Shown one piece after another: positions 9,710 to 18,927 of a stretch of 64,000 bases of DNA. The stretch comes from Gimesia benthica. GTDB taxonomy: Bacteria > Planctomycetota > Planctomycetia > Planctomycetales > Planctomycetaceae. Position numbers and translations under genes: made by a program. The stretch spans positions 3,690,501 through 3,754,500 of the forward strand of contig NZ_CP043930.1 in NCBI RefSeq assembly GCF_009720525.1. Direction: 5' to 3'. A model generated the notes under the pieces. The model searched no databases. It was not told the origin of the DNA and worked only from the letters and a program-made list of their open reading frames with translations. The first letter of the stretch is position 1; each line of letters opens with the position of its first letter.

Positions 9710-11176
9710 TTATACGGTTACCGGCGATGCCAGTTGTTTTTTCTTCTTCTGTTCTTTATGTCCCAGCGGAATGGTGACCGTGAAACAGGTTCCTTTATTG
9801 ACGACCGACTGCACCGAAATGGAGCCATTATGGACGTTGGTCACAATGAAGTGAACCAGAGCCAGACCCAGTCCCGTACCGGCCGCAGAGCGGTTGTTCT
9901 CGGGTACCCGATAGAACCGATCAAAAATGTGAGGCAGCGAGTTTTCTGGAATTCCCATCCCGGTATCCCGGACTTCGATGACTGCCGTATTGTCTTCCAT
10001 TCTGCTCCGCAGGCGGACTTCGTGTCCGTGCGGCGTGTATTTTACTGCATTTGACAGCAGGTTGATGATTGCCTGACCCAGCATGTCTTTATCGACATGT
10101 ACGGGCAGATAGAGCTCGCTCAGTTCGGAGGTAAACGTAATGTCTTTTTCACCGGCATTGGGCGAAATGACATCAGCGGCCGATTTGAGAATGTCATTCA
10201 GCTCACAGTCGTGCCGCTTGATTTCTACGACACCACTTTCAATGCGGGCCAGATTCAGCATGCTGTTGACCAGTCGAGTCAGACGGTCAATCTGTTCGTT
10301 GATAAAGCCATAGAGTTCTTCGGCTTCATCTTCTTCGCAGTCACCGTCCAGCAGCATCTCGATATAAGCCTTGATCCCGGCCATCGGTGTTTTCAGCTCG
10401 TGAGCGACGGACGACACAAACTCGGCGTGCCGTTCCTTCTCATTATTTTCTTCGCCGATGTTTTCCACCACGATCACGGTTCCCAGCAGCGCCTGACTTT
10501 CATCGAACAGGTTCGTGGCGATGGCGCGGTAATGGGACTGGAAGTCGAGTCCCGTTAACTGGAACTCGCTGCGGCGGCTTAACGTGGCATCTTTGCGTTC
10601 AATGGTTTTAGTGAGCAGGCTGGCGATCTCGCGAATCACCACATCGCTGCTGAGGGCCTTATTGAGTGCGAGGCCGGATTCACTGGTGTTCAGCGTGCGG
10701 TCCGCTTCCGGAATCACGAACTTCGATGCGGCCTGGTTCGAAAACTCCAGCGTGTGTTGTGCGTCGAAGACGAGTACCCCGGTCTCCAGATGATCCAGCA
10801 CCGATTCCATCAGGGCCTCTTTCTTCGAGAGGGCATTCAGACGGGCTTTCAACATCGTCTTAACCTGTGTGGTCGATACGAGTTCGGTATCGGACTCTTC
10901 AATTTTCTGAATGGCTTCCGCGAACAGGTTTCCGAAGAAGTTCTTCTGCTTCAGTTCCGGACGCAGTAATTCGGGATTCCGCAGACAGGCACTGATCTGA
11001 TCGCGGTCTTTCTGCAGGGATTTCACCAGCCAGGCCCAACCGACGAGTGAAGCCACCAGCGAGGCGGCCAGCGCCAGCATGGGAGAAGCTAACTGGCTGG
11101 TTACCAGGAGGTTATCTACACAACTCATGAAGAGCAGCAGTACCACCAGAACCCAGTATTTGCCATAACTTTTCAT
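9710..11176 (-). CDS. PAS-containing sensor histidine kinase
   Basis: Membrane histidine kinase of 488 residues from the ATG at 11176, chosen because GAAGGTG precedes it; a longer reading to 11263 adds a hydrophobic but unlikely leader. Two membrane segments (about 8-28 and 33-52) are followed by a coiled linker, a PAS-like domain (about 120-240), HisKA with phospho-acceptor His in VAHELKTP (259) and a HATPase domain with N box (LLSNAVKY), G1 (DTGMGIP, 404-410) and G2 (GTGLGLAL). There is only a very short periplasmic loop, so it probably senses an intracellular or membrane signal. The response regulator follows immediately. The resemblance to PhoR/WalK-class kinases is in the catalytic part only. 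Confidence 0.9.
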   Translation of the reverse strand: MKSYGKYWVLVVLLLFMSCVDNLLVTSQLASPMLALAASLVASLVGWAWLVKSLQKDRDQISACLRNPELLRPELKQKNFFGNLFAEAIQKIEESDTELVSTTQVKTMLKARLNALSKKEALMESVLDHLETGVLVFDAQHTLEFSNQAASKFVIPEADRTLNTSESGLALNKALSSDVVIREIASLLTKTIERKDATLSRRSEFQLTGLDFQSHYRAIATNLFDESQALLGTVIVVENIGEENNEKERHAEFVSSVAHELKTPMAGIKAYIEMLLDGDCEEDEAEELYGFINEQIDRLTRLVNSMLNLARIESGVVEIKRHDCELNDILKSAADVISPNAGEKDITFTSELSELYLPVHVDKDMLGQAIINLLSNAVKYTPHGHEVRLRSRMEDNTAVIEVRDTGMGIPENSLPHIFDRFYRVPENNRSAAGTGLGLALVHFIVTNVHNGSISVQSVVNKGTCFTVTIPLGHKEQKKKKQLASPVTV

Positions 11177-11391
11177 TGCCGAACACCTTCTCAGCAGAGT
11201 GACGATACTGCTGAAAATGAAATACCCTGTTTCGAATCCAGATTGGAGTACTACAGAGCGCACTCCACCAATTAAGAAGTGATCTTAAATCACCACTCTA
11301 AATCTAGGTTACGAAATCGGGGTTGTCCAATTTCTGGAGCGAGTTTGCGCTGGGCAAATGAATCTTGCGCAAAAATACGCAGTTCAGGTGA

Positions 11392-12453
11392 TTACCTTAC
11401 CGCCGTCTGTTGCGCAGGAAGCAGGGCCGCGACCTCTAACAGCGTGGGATCAGCGGGCCATTTTTTACGGGCTGTAGCGATAATGGCTTTCGCGTCAGTT
11501 GTCTGGCCCCGGTTGATTGCGCATAACCCGCGCAATACCTCTACGTGGAGTAACTGGTGCTGGTGGGCAGCAGATATTTCATCGAACAGTTGTTGCGCCT
11601 TTTCCAGATCTCCCAGCCGCAGCGCCGTGTCGCCAAACGCGATTTTTTCTGAAAGTGACAGCAGTTCCCGGTCTGCTTCCTGGCAGATGGAGAACTGTTC
11701 AAAAGCTTCCTGGTACTTCCCGGCGTGATACAGACAGCGGGCGCGGTGTTTTCTCCAGACGTGGTTTTCGGGCAGATGATTGATCACCATCGCATAATAT
11801 ATGCTGGCTTCGGACCACTGCTGATTGACCTCACAGACGCGACCCAGGGCGATGGGCAGTCGTTTGCTGCCCGGCGTCTTATGCAGCGCCCGTAACAGAA
11901 CTTCATGAGCCTCATCGGTGCGGCTGGTCTGCTCCAGAAAAGCCGCCAGTTTCAACGAGTAGTTTTCTTCATGCGGTTTCAACGCGATGGCACGCTTCAG
12001 GCAGGCGATCCCTTCCTGTGTCTGGCCAGCCTGAAAAAACAGGGTTCCGATGGCACTCTGTTTGGCGGCGTCTTGAGGGCTCGCAGCGCGAATCGCCCGA
12101 AGCGACTGCAGAAACTGTTTCCGGTCCCCCATGTCGTAGGAGAGCTGGGCCTCAATTTCAAACGTCCCGATATGCCCGGGATCTATTTCCCGTGCCGAGG
12201 CGAGCAGCGACCGGGCCTGCTGCAGTTCTCCCTGGGAATAATGCTGTAATGCCTGATCTACGAGTTGATTCGCCCGTTCATTGAAGGGGGATGTCCGCTC
12301 GGTTCGTGAGGAAGTCTCTGAGGTCTGTGGTGTGGTTTCCTCTTGCAGCGCCTCACCCGACATCTGCGTCAGCGTGGAAATCGGCACCGCCTGACAGCCG
12401 CAACAGATCAGCCAGACCAACGCACAGGCGATGCAACTGAGATTCCGCAGCAT
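11392..12453 (-). CDS. TPR-repeat lipoprotein of the pilus-like cluster
   Basis: Predicted lipoprotein: hydrophobic leader with the lipobox-like ICCGC near residue 20, then a Thr/Ser-rich linker and about six to eight tetratricopeptide repeats from about residue 60 to 340 (for example ALQHYSQGELQQARSLLA and AIALKPHEENYSLKLAAFL). TPR lipoproteins such as PilF/PilW act as pilotins that place the secretin in the outer membrane. Its start lies 2 bases after the secretin stop, so the two are translationally linked and a pilotin role is likely but inferred. It is longer (353 residues) than the classic pilotin (~250). Confidence 0.78.
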   Translation of the reverse strand: MLRNLSCIACALVWLICCGCQAVPISTLTQMSGEALQEETTPQTSETSSRTERTSPFNERANQLVDQALQHYSQGELQQARSLLASAREIDPGHIGTFEIEAQLSYDMGDRKQFLQSLRAIRAASPQDAAKQSAIGTLFFQAGQTQEGIACLKRAIALKPHEENYSLKLAAFLEQTSRTDEAHEVLLRALHKTPGSKRLPIALGRVCEVNQQWSEASIYYAMVINHLPENHVWRKHRARCLYHAGKYQEAFEQFSICQEADRELLSLSEKIAFGDTALRLGDLEKAQQLFDEISAAHQHQLLHVEVLRGLCAINRGQTTDAKAIIATARKKWPADPTLLEVAALLPAQQTAVR

Positions 12454-12455
12454 GC

Positions 12456-14870
12456 TCAGGGCACCTCCTCCACAATCGGAGCCGGCATCTCGGGACCAGA
12501 CAGTGGAGGCAGTCCGATCATCTGGCGATTACGGTTGATCAGTGCATCTTCGATGTACTTCTTCAACTGAATTGCTTCGGTGTTGTTCTTATCCAGGCGG
12601 ACGGCAATTTTGATGTGCTCTTTGGCTTTAGGCAGATTTCCAATCCGCAGGTATTTCTTGGCCAGCTTGATATGCATCTGGACAATCCGTACCTGGTTGA
12701 TCGGCAGGAAGCTCTTCTTGAAGTTATCAATCCGTTCTGCACCCTCGTATCTCTCGGCCTGACCTTCAGCATTGGCCTCTTCAGGATGTACGATTCGCGG
12801 TGTGATCAGCACGATCAGCTCGGAACGGGTCGTAATTTCCCGCTGCTGGCGAAACGCATTGCCGATCACGGGAATCGCACCTAAGAATGGAACCTGATTT
12901 TTGGTATCGGAGACGCGTTCTTCAATCAGTCCCCCGATGACAACCGTATTCCCGTCGCGGACCATGACGTTCGTAGTGACTTCGGTGGTCTTCAGGTCGG
13001 GCAGATTCGTCGAGGAGTTAATGGTCGCCGAACTGCGTTCCGGGTGAATTTCCATCCGAATCTGACCATCGGGAGTAATAAAGGGTCGCAGGTTAAGCAC
13101 GATACCGGAATCCAGGAAGTTCACGTTCTGAATCGAAGTATTGCCGTTCTGGGTCACTGTGGAATAACTGATGCGATCACCGATAATCAGTTCTGCTTTC
13201 TGTTTGTTCAAAGCCCGCAGCTGAGGCGAGGCGATCAGGTTGGTTTCCGTGATGTCTTCCAGTGCTTCGATAAAACCGCTGATGTCGCCGTGCAGGAACC
13301 CGTATTTGAGTCCTGCCAGGTCAGCCACAAACTGTCCGGTTGGTGGGACGATCGACGAACTACCCGACCCTGGGAAACCACTGGCAGCGTTCAATGTCTG
13401 ACCGTTACCATCGACAAGCAGGCTCTTGTTATTCCCACTGAGCATGGCGAAGTTCACACCAAACCGCATGTCATCATTCAGCGTGACGTTCAGAATCATC
13501 GCTTCAATGACCACCTGCAGGGGAGGTACGTCCATTTTTTCGAGCAGACGATCTACCTCTTCCAGGATTTCAGGGTAATCGCGAACCAGAATGGAATCGT
13601 TCTGAGCGAACGAGTCACCGCCGGCACTCGTTTCATCGGGAGAAATCCCGACTTCGCTGGGTGTGGTCAGTGAGACGATCCCCACGTTTTCCGTCAGGAT
13701 CGGCGTGATCAGCTGCTGTAATTCCTTGGCACTGATGTAAAACGGGGTATAGAGCTTGGTGACGACTTTCCGGCTCGACTTCTTTTTCTGTTCCAGCTCA
13801 GCCTGGGTCATCACATAGATAAACTCCCCTTCTTTCTCTGAAGTCAACTCGCGCGAACGCAGGATGGCATCCAGGGCCTGCAGCGGCGTGACATTCTTGA
13901 GGTTCGCTGTGATCGTCCCCGAAACGCTCTGCCCGGCCAGGATATTCATGCCCGAGAGTTCCCCCAGCATGTCCAGAACCTGCATGATCTCCGCATCCTG
14001 GATCTGCAGGGAGAAAGTTTCCCCGGCTCCCTTATCGGGGCTGACTTTCAGGACCGGCTCTTTTTTCGCTTTGGAATCGGCAGGGGCGCTGGTTTCACTG
14101 GCGGCGGGAGCCGGCGGTGCTGTGGCCTGTGGTGCAGGCGTTTTCGGCTGTGCAGCTGCGTCAGCCTTGCCTTGCATCCCATCCAGTTTTCGTTCGAGAT
14201 CGCGCAATTGATTCATCTGCTGCATCTGTTGCAGGAGCTTGGTCGCCTGTTCCAGACGATCCGTATTCTGAGCCAGTTCCATTTTGGACTGCTGCTGGAC
14301 TTCCAACTGCAGATTGGTCAGTCGATCGACCTGACGGGTCAGGCTGGCAAGCCGCATTTCCATTTTCTTCTCAGTGGGATCCACGCGCTCAGCTTGTACT
14401 TCCTCAGCCAGGTGAAACTGGATCGCGCGGGAACGCTGCGGTGTTGACGGAGTATCGACAGGCTGCTCCAGTGTGGGATCGACAAGTGTCCGCGTCTGTA
14501 CGGTTCGTGATGTGGTCGCTGCAGTCTTGACTTCCGGCGTGACATACTGTGGCACCGGTGTCGCCTGCACGGTACGGGCCACGGTTTTAATTTCAGGCTG
14601 CCGATCAGGTTGTGCTGTCTCAACGACGCGCTGCGCAGGCGCGGGCTGAGGGGCCGGCGTAGAAGCAGCTGTTTCATCTGAAACCTCAAGCAGAGGCTCT
14701 CTATTCGTGGGAGCCTGTTGCTGCGGTGCCGCACTGCGCGCAGTGCGAGCATGGTGAGGTGAGATAAACAGGGACTCTGGTGTCTTGACGTCGGTCATGG
14801 CTGCGATTAACAGCAGCGAGAGACCTGTCAGCATTGCCCAGAAAGCCGGTATAAAATATTGTCGTTTCAT
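12456..14870 (-). CDS. Outer-membrane secretin with long linker and C-terminal TPR-like extension
   Basis: Secretin of the PilQ/GspD superfamily, forming the outer-membrane channel. An N-terminal hydrophobic helix (9-25) precedes an unusual ~145-residue Pro/Thr/Gln-rich stretch, a coiled coil (about 168-232), a second Ala/Pro linker, an STN/N0-like domain (about 284-345), a further N domain (about 370-450) and the secretin domain (about 450-695). The diagnostic end of the secretin domain is present: VVIGGLIEERVSD, then QVPFLGAIPVIGNAF, then ELIVLITPRIV. After it comes a 110-residue tail with a TPR-like helical pair (725-780). At 804 residues it is longer than most PilQ or GspD, mainly because of the linkers. 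It sits between the PilP/GspC-like and TPR lipoprotein genes. Confidence 0.92.
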   Translation of the reverse strand: MKRQYFIPAFWAMLTGLSLLLIAAMTDVKTPESLFISPHHARTARSAAPQQQAPTNREPLLEVSDETAASTPAPQPAPAQRVVETAQPDRQPEIKTVARTVQATPVPQYVTPEVKTAATTSRTVQTRTLVDPTLEQPVDTPSTPQRSRAIQFHLAEEVQAERVDPTEKKMEMRLASLTRQVDRLTNLQLEVQQQSKMELAQNTDRLEQATKLLQQMQQMNQLRDLERKLDGMQGKADAAAQPKTPAPQATAPPAPAASETSAPADSKAKKEPVLKVSPDKGAGETFSLQIQDAEIMQVLDMLGELSGMNILAGQSVSGTITANLKNVTPLQALDAILRSRELTSEKEGEFIYVMTQAELEQKKKSSRKVVTKLYTPFYISAKELQQLITPILTENVGIVSLTTPSEVGISPDETSAGGDSFAQNDSILVRDYPEILEEVDRLLEKMDVPPLQVVIEAMILNVTLNDDMRFGVNFAMLSGNNKSLLVDGNGQTLNAASGFPGSGSSSIVPPTGQFVADLAGLKYGFLHGDISGFIEALEDITETNLIASPQLRALNKQKAELIIGDRISYSTVTQNGNTSIQNVNFLDSGIVLNLRPFITPDGQIRMEIHPERSSATINSSTNLPDLKTTEVTTNVMVRDGNTVVIGGLIEERVSDTKNQVPFLGAIPVIGNAFRQQREITTRSELIVLITPRIVHPEEANAEGQAERYEGAERIDNFKKSFLPINQVRIVQMHIKLAKKYLRIGNLPKAKEHIKIAVRLDKNNTEAIQLKKYIEDALINRNRQMIGLPPLSGPEMPAPIVEEVP

Positions 14871-14935
14871 GTTTCGACCATCATCCGTGATCGTTCGAAT
14901 CAGTTGAGAATCAGCCTGTGATGCGAACCGTCTGA

Positions 14936-15595
14936 TTATTCAAATTTAATAAATGCGGAAGGATCGTTTTGAATTTTTAATTCAAATGTCTGATCGCCCT
15001 GTCGCAAAATCACACTCCGGTCTGCGACCTGTTCCAGAACGTAGGTCACATTGTCATACTGGAATGGTTTACCTTCGTAATACAGTTTTTTGTTGATCAT
15101 CGCCGCCTTGCGAAATTTACCGATGATCGTAGTCGTCAGGACGATCTCGTCGGGCAGTGCCTTGATTTCCGGTTCCTGCTTCTCCATCTGAACCTGTTTG
15201 GGTTCGGTTTCGGGCGGCTCTTCGGCAAACAGAATGGGGGGCGAGAACTGGTCTCGATTCACCTCAAAAGGATTGCGTTGAATCGCTCCCATCTGCACGG
15301 ACTGCACCAGCGGATCTGTGTGCATCAGGGAATCAAACTGTTCCCAGGAGTGAAGCGTGGTTTCTTTGGGATCGAGTTGGGTGAAACTCATCTCCGTCTC
15401 GACCGGAGGCCGTTGTGGAATCGGTGCCGGACTCACTTTCGCAGGCGTCAATTCTGGGGCTGATGTGCTCCGCATGGCGCGATAGAGAGGCGGAATCCAG
15501 AAGTACAGACCGACCAGCAGTAACAGCCCTAACATCAGGGTTTTCTGCCAGCTGACTTTCAAATCGTGTACTAATTGTTGGCTGAACGATTTCAC
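14936..15595 (-). CDS. PilP/GspC-like bitopic protein
   Basis: 219-residue bitopic protein: short cytoplasmic end, one membrane helix (about 19-37), a Pro-rich periplasmic linker and a small C-terminal domain (about 150-215) built of short beta strands (TTTIIGKFRKAAMINKKLYY, then RSVILRQGDQTFELKI). That domain resembles the homology region of GspC and the beta domain of PilP, which link the inner-membrane PilN-PilO complex to the secretin. The gene lies exactly where pilP lies in pilMNOPQ operons, between pilO-like and secretin genes. Sequence similarity is weak, so the identification rests on topology and position. Confidence 0.7.
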   Translation of the reverse strand: MKSFSQQLVHDLKVSWQKTLMLGLLLLVGLYFWIPPLYRAMRSTSAPELTPAKVSPAPIPQRPPVETEMSFTQLDPKETTLHSWEQFDSLMHTDPLVQSVQMGAIQRNPFEVNRDQFSPPILFAEEPPETEPKQVQMEKQEPEIKALPDEIVLTTTIIGKFRKAAMINKKLYYEGKPFQYDNVTYVLEQVADRSVILRQGDQTFELKIQNDPSAFIKFE

Positions 15596-15718
15596 GTGTA
15601 GTTCACCACATCTGGAATAGATGACTGCAAGAAGGGAAACGGATCTAAATTCGGTTCATAAGCGAGAACGCCTGTTTTCGAAGTTCACCTCAGGGATAGC
15701 TTGAAGGGGAGTGTCTCT

Positions 15719-16327
15719 TTATCTTTTATCGGTTGAAAGAAAGGACCGGCTGACCCTATTTTCCTTAAAATCGGAAAAATCGCTCTCTGTGTCGCGTAAT
15801 ACGTAAACTGACAGTTCGACGGTTCCTTTGACAAGTCCCGTATTTTTCCCGTTTTGACTCGTGAGCATCAGATTGGAGACGGTAAACAGCCGACGATCGG
15901 TATCCAGACCATTCAGAAACTGGATCAACCCCTTGTAAGGTCCGCTCACATTGACGGTGAAAGGCTGCCTCAGATAGGTCGCATATGTCACAGGCTCACC
16001 AGGGTTCAGAGAAGAAACCGTCAGCGAGGAACTATTTGCCAGCTGTGCCACCCGCTGCAGAACCCGGTGCGTATCTTTATCTGTCGGGATGTGTTTTTTC
16101 ATGCGAGTGATAAAGGCCTCGCGCTGCTGCAGCTGCTTTTGCAGCTGTTCCAGTTGTTCAACCTTGGTGGGGATCGCGCGGATCTCTTCCTGGATGGAAG
16201 CGATCTGCTTGTTGAGCTGCTGTTTGCTCTTGAGCCCCGGCAGGTAAATCACAAAAGTAAACAAGGCGACCACTACCGCCAGGCTGATGATGGTAATCAG
16301 GCTGTCGCGACGTAATTTTTCATTCAT
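15719..16327 (-). CDS. pilO: PilO-like inner-membrane assembly protein
   Basis: About 202-residue bitopic protein: one membrane helix (about 12-30), a Gln/Glu/Lys-rich coiled coil (about 35-80) and a ferredoxin-like periplasmic domain with the PilO-type stretch FTVNVSGPYKGLIQFLNGLD. PilO pairs with PilN to form the alignment complex between platform and secretin. I chose the ATG at 16327 because GGAGG lies 8 bases upstream; the ATG at 16333 would leave only 2 bases. The gene overlaps the end of the pilN-like gene by 8 bases, which suggests translational coupling. Confidence 0.85.
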   Translation of the reverse strand: MNEKLRRDSLITIISLAVVVALFTFVIYLPGLKSKQQLNKQIASIQEEIRAIPTKVEQLEQLQKQLQQREAFITRMKKHIPTDKDTHRVLQRVAQLANSSSLTVSSLNPGEPVTYATYLRQPFTVNVSGPYKGLIQFLNGLDTDRRLFTVSNLMLTSQNGKNTGLVKGTVELSVYVLRDTESDFSDFKENRVSRSFLSTDKR

Positions 16328-17054
16328 GGCCATAACCTCCTGTCGGGGGGTGATCCAGACCGGCGGTCAACCGGTGATCGAGTGGGGGAAGAAACATGCC
16401 TGGTGCTTTCACCACGATGCGCAGACGGAACTGCCGCATCGGTTCTCCTTCGAACATCGTCTCGTTGGATTGAATCAGATCGATGGCTTTAAACACGCCC
16501 AGTCGATCCAGGTTAGACATATAACCGGAGATCGAAAGATGGTCGGGGGCGATCCCCTGCACCAGCAGCACCAGTTGTTCGTCCGTCCGGTGCTGTTTCA
16601 GCTTTTCGAGATCCAGCTTTTCAGGAACCACGTTCTCTGGTGTTTTTTTCAGTTTGACGTTCGCCGGCTTCTCTTTACTCGCCACTTTTTCAAACAGGAA
16701 TTGAAATTCGTTTAACGAGACATATTCAGGCAGAGAGTGGCTCGTGATTGCCAGGAGCTGTGCCGGTGATTCATCCAGCAGCAACCCGGCCAGCAGATCG
16801 GCCCGCACGTCGGCAAGCTCAATCTGCTGTGTCAGCTGTGCAGGGTCCTGCAATTGCTCATGCATCTGCTGGATGTGCTTTTCCAGCGTCTCCTTTTTCG
16901 TCTGCAGTTCGTGCTGAATTTCCCGCTGTCGCACGGTGCTTAAGGTCACCAGCGTGAGGAAGATGACGACAATCGAACGACGCCAGATCCGGTTCCGGTG
17001 TCGTCGTCGCACTTCGCGATAACTGGCAGGTAAAAAATCAATTTCAGGTATCAT
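16320..17054 (-). CDS. pilN: PilN-like inner-membrane assembly protein
   Basis: 244-residue bitopic protein of the PilN/GspL-C type. It starts with the conserved short cytoplasmic peptide (MIPEIDFLPASYRE), which in PilN docks onto PilM, followed by a basic stretch, one membrane helix (about 25-41), a coiled coil (about 45-75) and a periplasmic domain. The INFLP-like peptide and the position between pilM-like and pilO-like genes support the call strongly. A roughly 45-residue insertion with KEKPANVKLKKTPENV interrupts the periplasmic domain and makes it longer than common PilN (~180-200). Confidence 0.85.
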   Translation of the reverse strand: MIPEIDFLPASYREVRRRHRNRIWRRSIVVIFLTLVTLSTVRQREIQHELQTKKETLEKHIQQMHEQLQDPAQLTQQIELADVRADLLAGLLLDESPAQLLAITSHSLPEYVSLNEFQFLFEKVASKEKPANVKLKKTPENVVPEKLDLEKLKQHRTDEQLVLLVQGIAPDHLSISGYMSNLDRLGVFKAIDLIQSNETMFEGEPMRQFRLRIVVKAPGMFLPPLDHRLTAGLDHPPTGGYGHE

Positions 17055-17155
17055 GATCTCGCCCTTAACGGGTTGCTGACAAATCCGGCTCTCGGATTCG
17101 CTGGTAGCTATCTTGTTGGTATATGGTTTGTCTCAGATGTTTTCTGAGACATGTG

Positions 17156-18229
17156 TTATTTGTCGGAACTTTCTTTCATGGCCAGTCCCATGGCGGTACT
17201 CCATCTGCCAGGTCGTTCCAGAATCGAGGTGGAAGTCGGCCAGCTCTTCAAGCGTTCGAACGGGTTTCCCATCCGGCAGTCCGTATTCAGTCGCTCTGAA
17301 AGAAAGTCGATCAGCCACGGACTCGACTCGTTGCCTGTAACGATCAGCTGGTCCAGTTTCTTCCCGCGGAAAGTCACTTTGTAATATCGCAGGCAGTTCT
17401 CCACTTCTGTGCTGATCGATTCCAGCAGAGAGCGGATCGAATCAATCACCGACCGGTGCAGCTCATCACTGGCATCCAGCGTCGGAGAATTGGTCACAAT
17501 CTTTCGCAGGCGAATCGCCTCGGTCAGTGGCAGATCCAGGTTGTCAGCCACGGCCCGGTCCAGGTGATTACTCCCCTGCATAATATATTTCAGAAACAGT
17601 ACGTTCTGCTGATCGGCGAAAATCACGGTGGTGGCGGCGTCACCAAAATTCAGATAACAGCTCACCGAGTTCAGTTGCAGCTCATGTTTCTCATCATGAA
17701 AACAACGCAGCGTGGCCGATGGCTCAACGTCAATCGCCTCTGCAGTCAGCCCCGCCTGTTCCAGCAGATTCAAATGCCGCTCCAGAATTCCGTTATGACA
17801 GGCCAGCAGGATCACTTCCTGCTTGGTGTTCGATTCCTGCCGTACCTGTCCTGCAGGCAGATGACGGATTTCCGCTTCCGCAACCGGGTAAGGCAGACGT
17901 TCTTCCGCCTCCCAGGCGACCACTTTCGCGATTTCTTCGGTCGGCAGTTGAGGCAGTCTCACGTTTTGAATGAACAGTTCCTGCGAACCCAGGCAACTGA
18001 TCACACGGCGGCCTTTGAAATGGTGGTCAACCAGGATCCGCCGCAGTTCAGCGGCGATCTTTGTGTCGCGTTCATCGGCAGTGAGTCGGTCATCCAGGTC
18101 GAACTGCTCCTGGGCAATGGCATGCACGACCCGATTCTGTTTCGGGCCGGTCAACTGCACCAGCGTGGCCGAACTGGGGCCCAGCTGCAAACCGATGGGT
18201 GTATATTGTGAACGAGGTAAGGAAATCAT
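17156..18229 (-). CDS. pilM: PilM-like actin-fold assembly ATPase
   Basis: Cytoplasmic actin/FtsA-fold protein that binds the N-terminal peptide of PilN and organises the inner-membrane complex. The 357 residues fit the family. Visible hallmarks are the first phosphate loop region (PIGLQLGPSSATLVQL, about 12-27), the conserved basic-acidic stretch WEAEERLPYPV (about 109-119) that is typical of PilM, a second phosphate region (CYLNFGDAATTVIF) and the C-terminal phosphate/adenosine part (LIVTGNESSPWLIDFLS). It precedes the pilN-like gene by about 100 bases and follows the pseudopilin genes. Confidence 0.88.
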   Translation of the reverse strand: MISLPRSQYTPIGLQLGPSSATLVQLTGPKQNRVVHAIAQEQFDLDDRLTADERDTKIAAELRRILVDHHFKGRRVISCLGSQELFIQNVRLPQLPTEEIAKVVAWEAEERLPYPVAEAEIRHLPAGQVRQESNTKQEVILLACHNGILERHLNLLEQAGLTAEAIDVEPSATLRCFHDEKHELQLNSVSCYLNFGDAATTVIFADQQNVLFLKYIMQGSNHLDRAVADNLDLPLTEAIRLRKIVTNSPTLDASDELHRSVIDSIRSLLESISTEVENCLRYYKVTFRGKKLDQLIVTGNESSPWLIDFLSERLNTDCRMGNPFERLKSWPTSTSILERPGRWSTAMGLAMKESSDK

Positions 18230-18268
18230 GTTGATTGATTCTGTCTATTATCAGGTATTTCTATAGTT

Positions 18269-18862
18269 TCAGTTGGTCTGTATTTCATCTGCCCACGCCT
18301 GGCCTGTAATCCAGGAGACCGTAATCGGGATGGAAAAGGTGGTCCCGTTGCGGGTCGTGGAGATGACAATCATGGTATCTTCGCTGCGTCCCGGCCCGGT
18401 GCCTCCCATCGCTTCAAAAGCCAGGTCGCGTACTTCGGTGTCAGAGGTCTTCAGATAGATCTGGCTGATGACGACCCGATCGGGCAGGTTCAAAGTATCT
18501 TTCTGTACGGATTGAATGTATTTCGTTTTGTCCGCGGATGACCCCGCCAGGCTGTTCTCAGGCACAGGTGCGGTACCTGCCCCGCTGTGTACGATTTCGT
18601 ATGTCTGCGTATTGAGATCGAATTCCACCGTGTATTCGGTGTTGAACTGAATGGCATGATTCCGGGCCAGCCGCAGGTCAGCCACCAGCATCCGCGCTGT
18701 GGTCTCCAGGGAGTGTGATGTACTCGAGTCAATGGAAAGCAGGGAGACCGAAGCGAGGATCGAAATCAGTACGACCACAATCAACACTTCAACCAGCGTA
18801 AACCCCGAACGTCCACATTGATTCTGCAAAGTGTGCAGGCTCCGCGGTCGGGTGCACTGCAT
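18269..18862 (-). CDS. GspH/FimT-like minor pseudopilin
   Basis: Type IV pilin-like protein with a class-III prepilin signature: leader ending in SG, then FTLVEVLIVVVLISILASVS. Cleavage is expected after the glycine, leaving phenylalanine +1 and glutamate +5. The remaining ~170 residues form a small beta-rich head with the GspH/FimT-type segment following the helix (MLVADLRLARNHAIQFNTEY). I place the start at 18862, with GAGGGG 8 bases upstream, giving a ~19-residue leader; a longer reading to 18916 has no ribosome site. It is the fourth of four pilin-like genes in a row. Processing would need a prepilin peptidase encoded elsewhere. Confidence 0.85.
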   Translation of the reverse strand: MQCTRPRSLHTLQNQCGRSGFTLVEVLIVVVLISILASVSLLSIDSSTSHSLETTARMLVADLRLARNHAIQFNTEYTVEFDLNTQTYEIVHSGAGTAPVPENSLAGSSADKTKYIQSVQKDTLNLPDRVVISQIYLKTSDTEVRDLAFEAMGGTGPGRSEDTMIVISTTRNGTTFSIPITVSWITGQAWADEIQTN

Positions 18863-18927
18863 GCTGCAAGCCCCTCTGCTGTGTTGCCAGGTTGTTTGGT
18901 GTCGGTTGTTAATCATGATTCTGTCGT

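Noticed and set aside
17456-18211. 251-codon plus-strand frame inside the PilM-like gene
   Set aside because: Lies wholly opposite a gene confirmed by its motifs and position.
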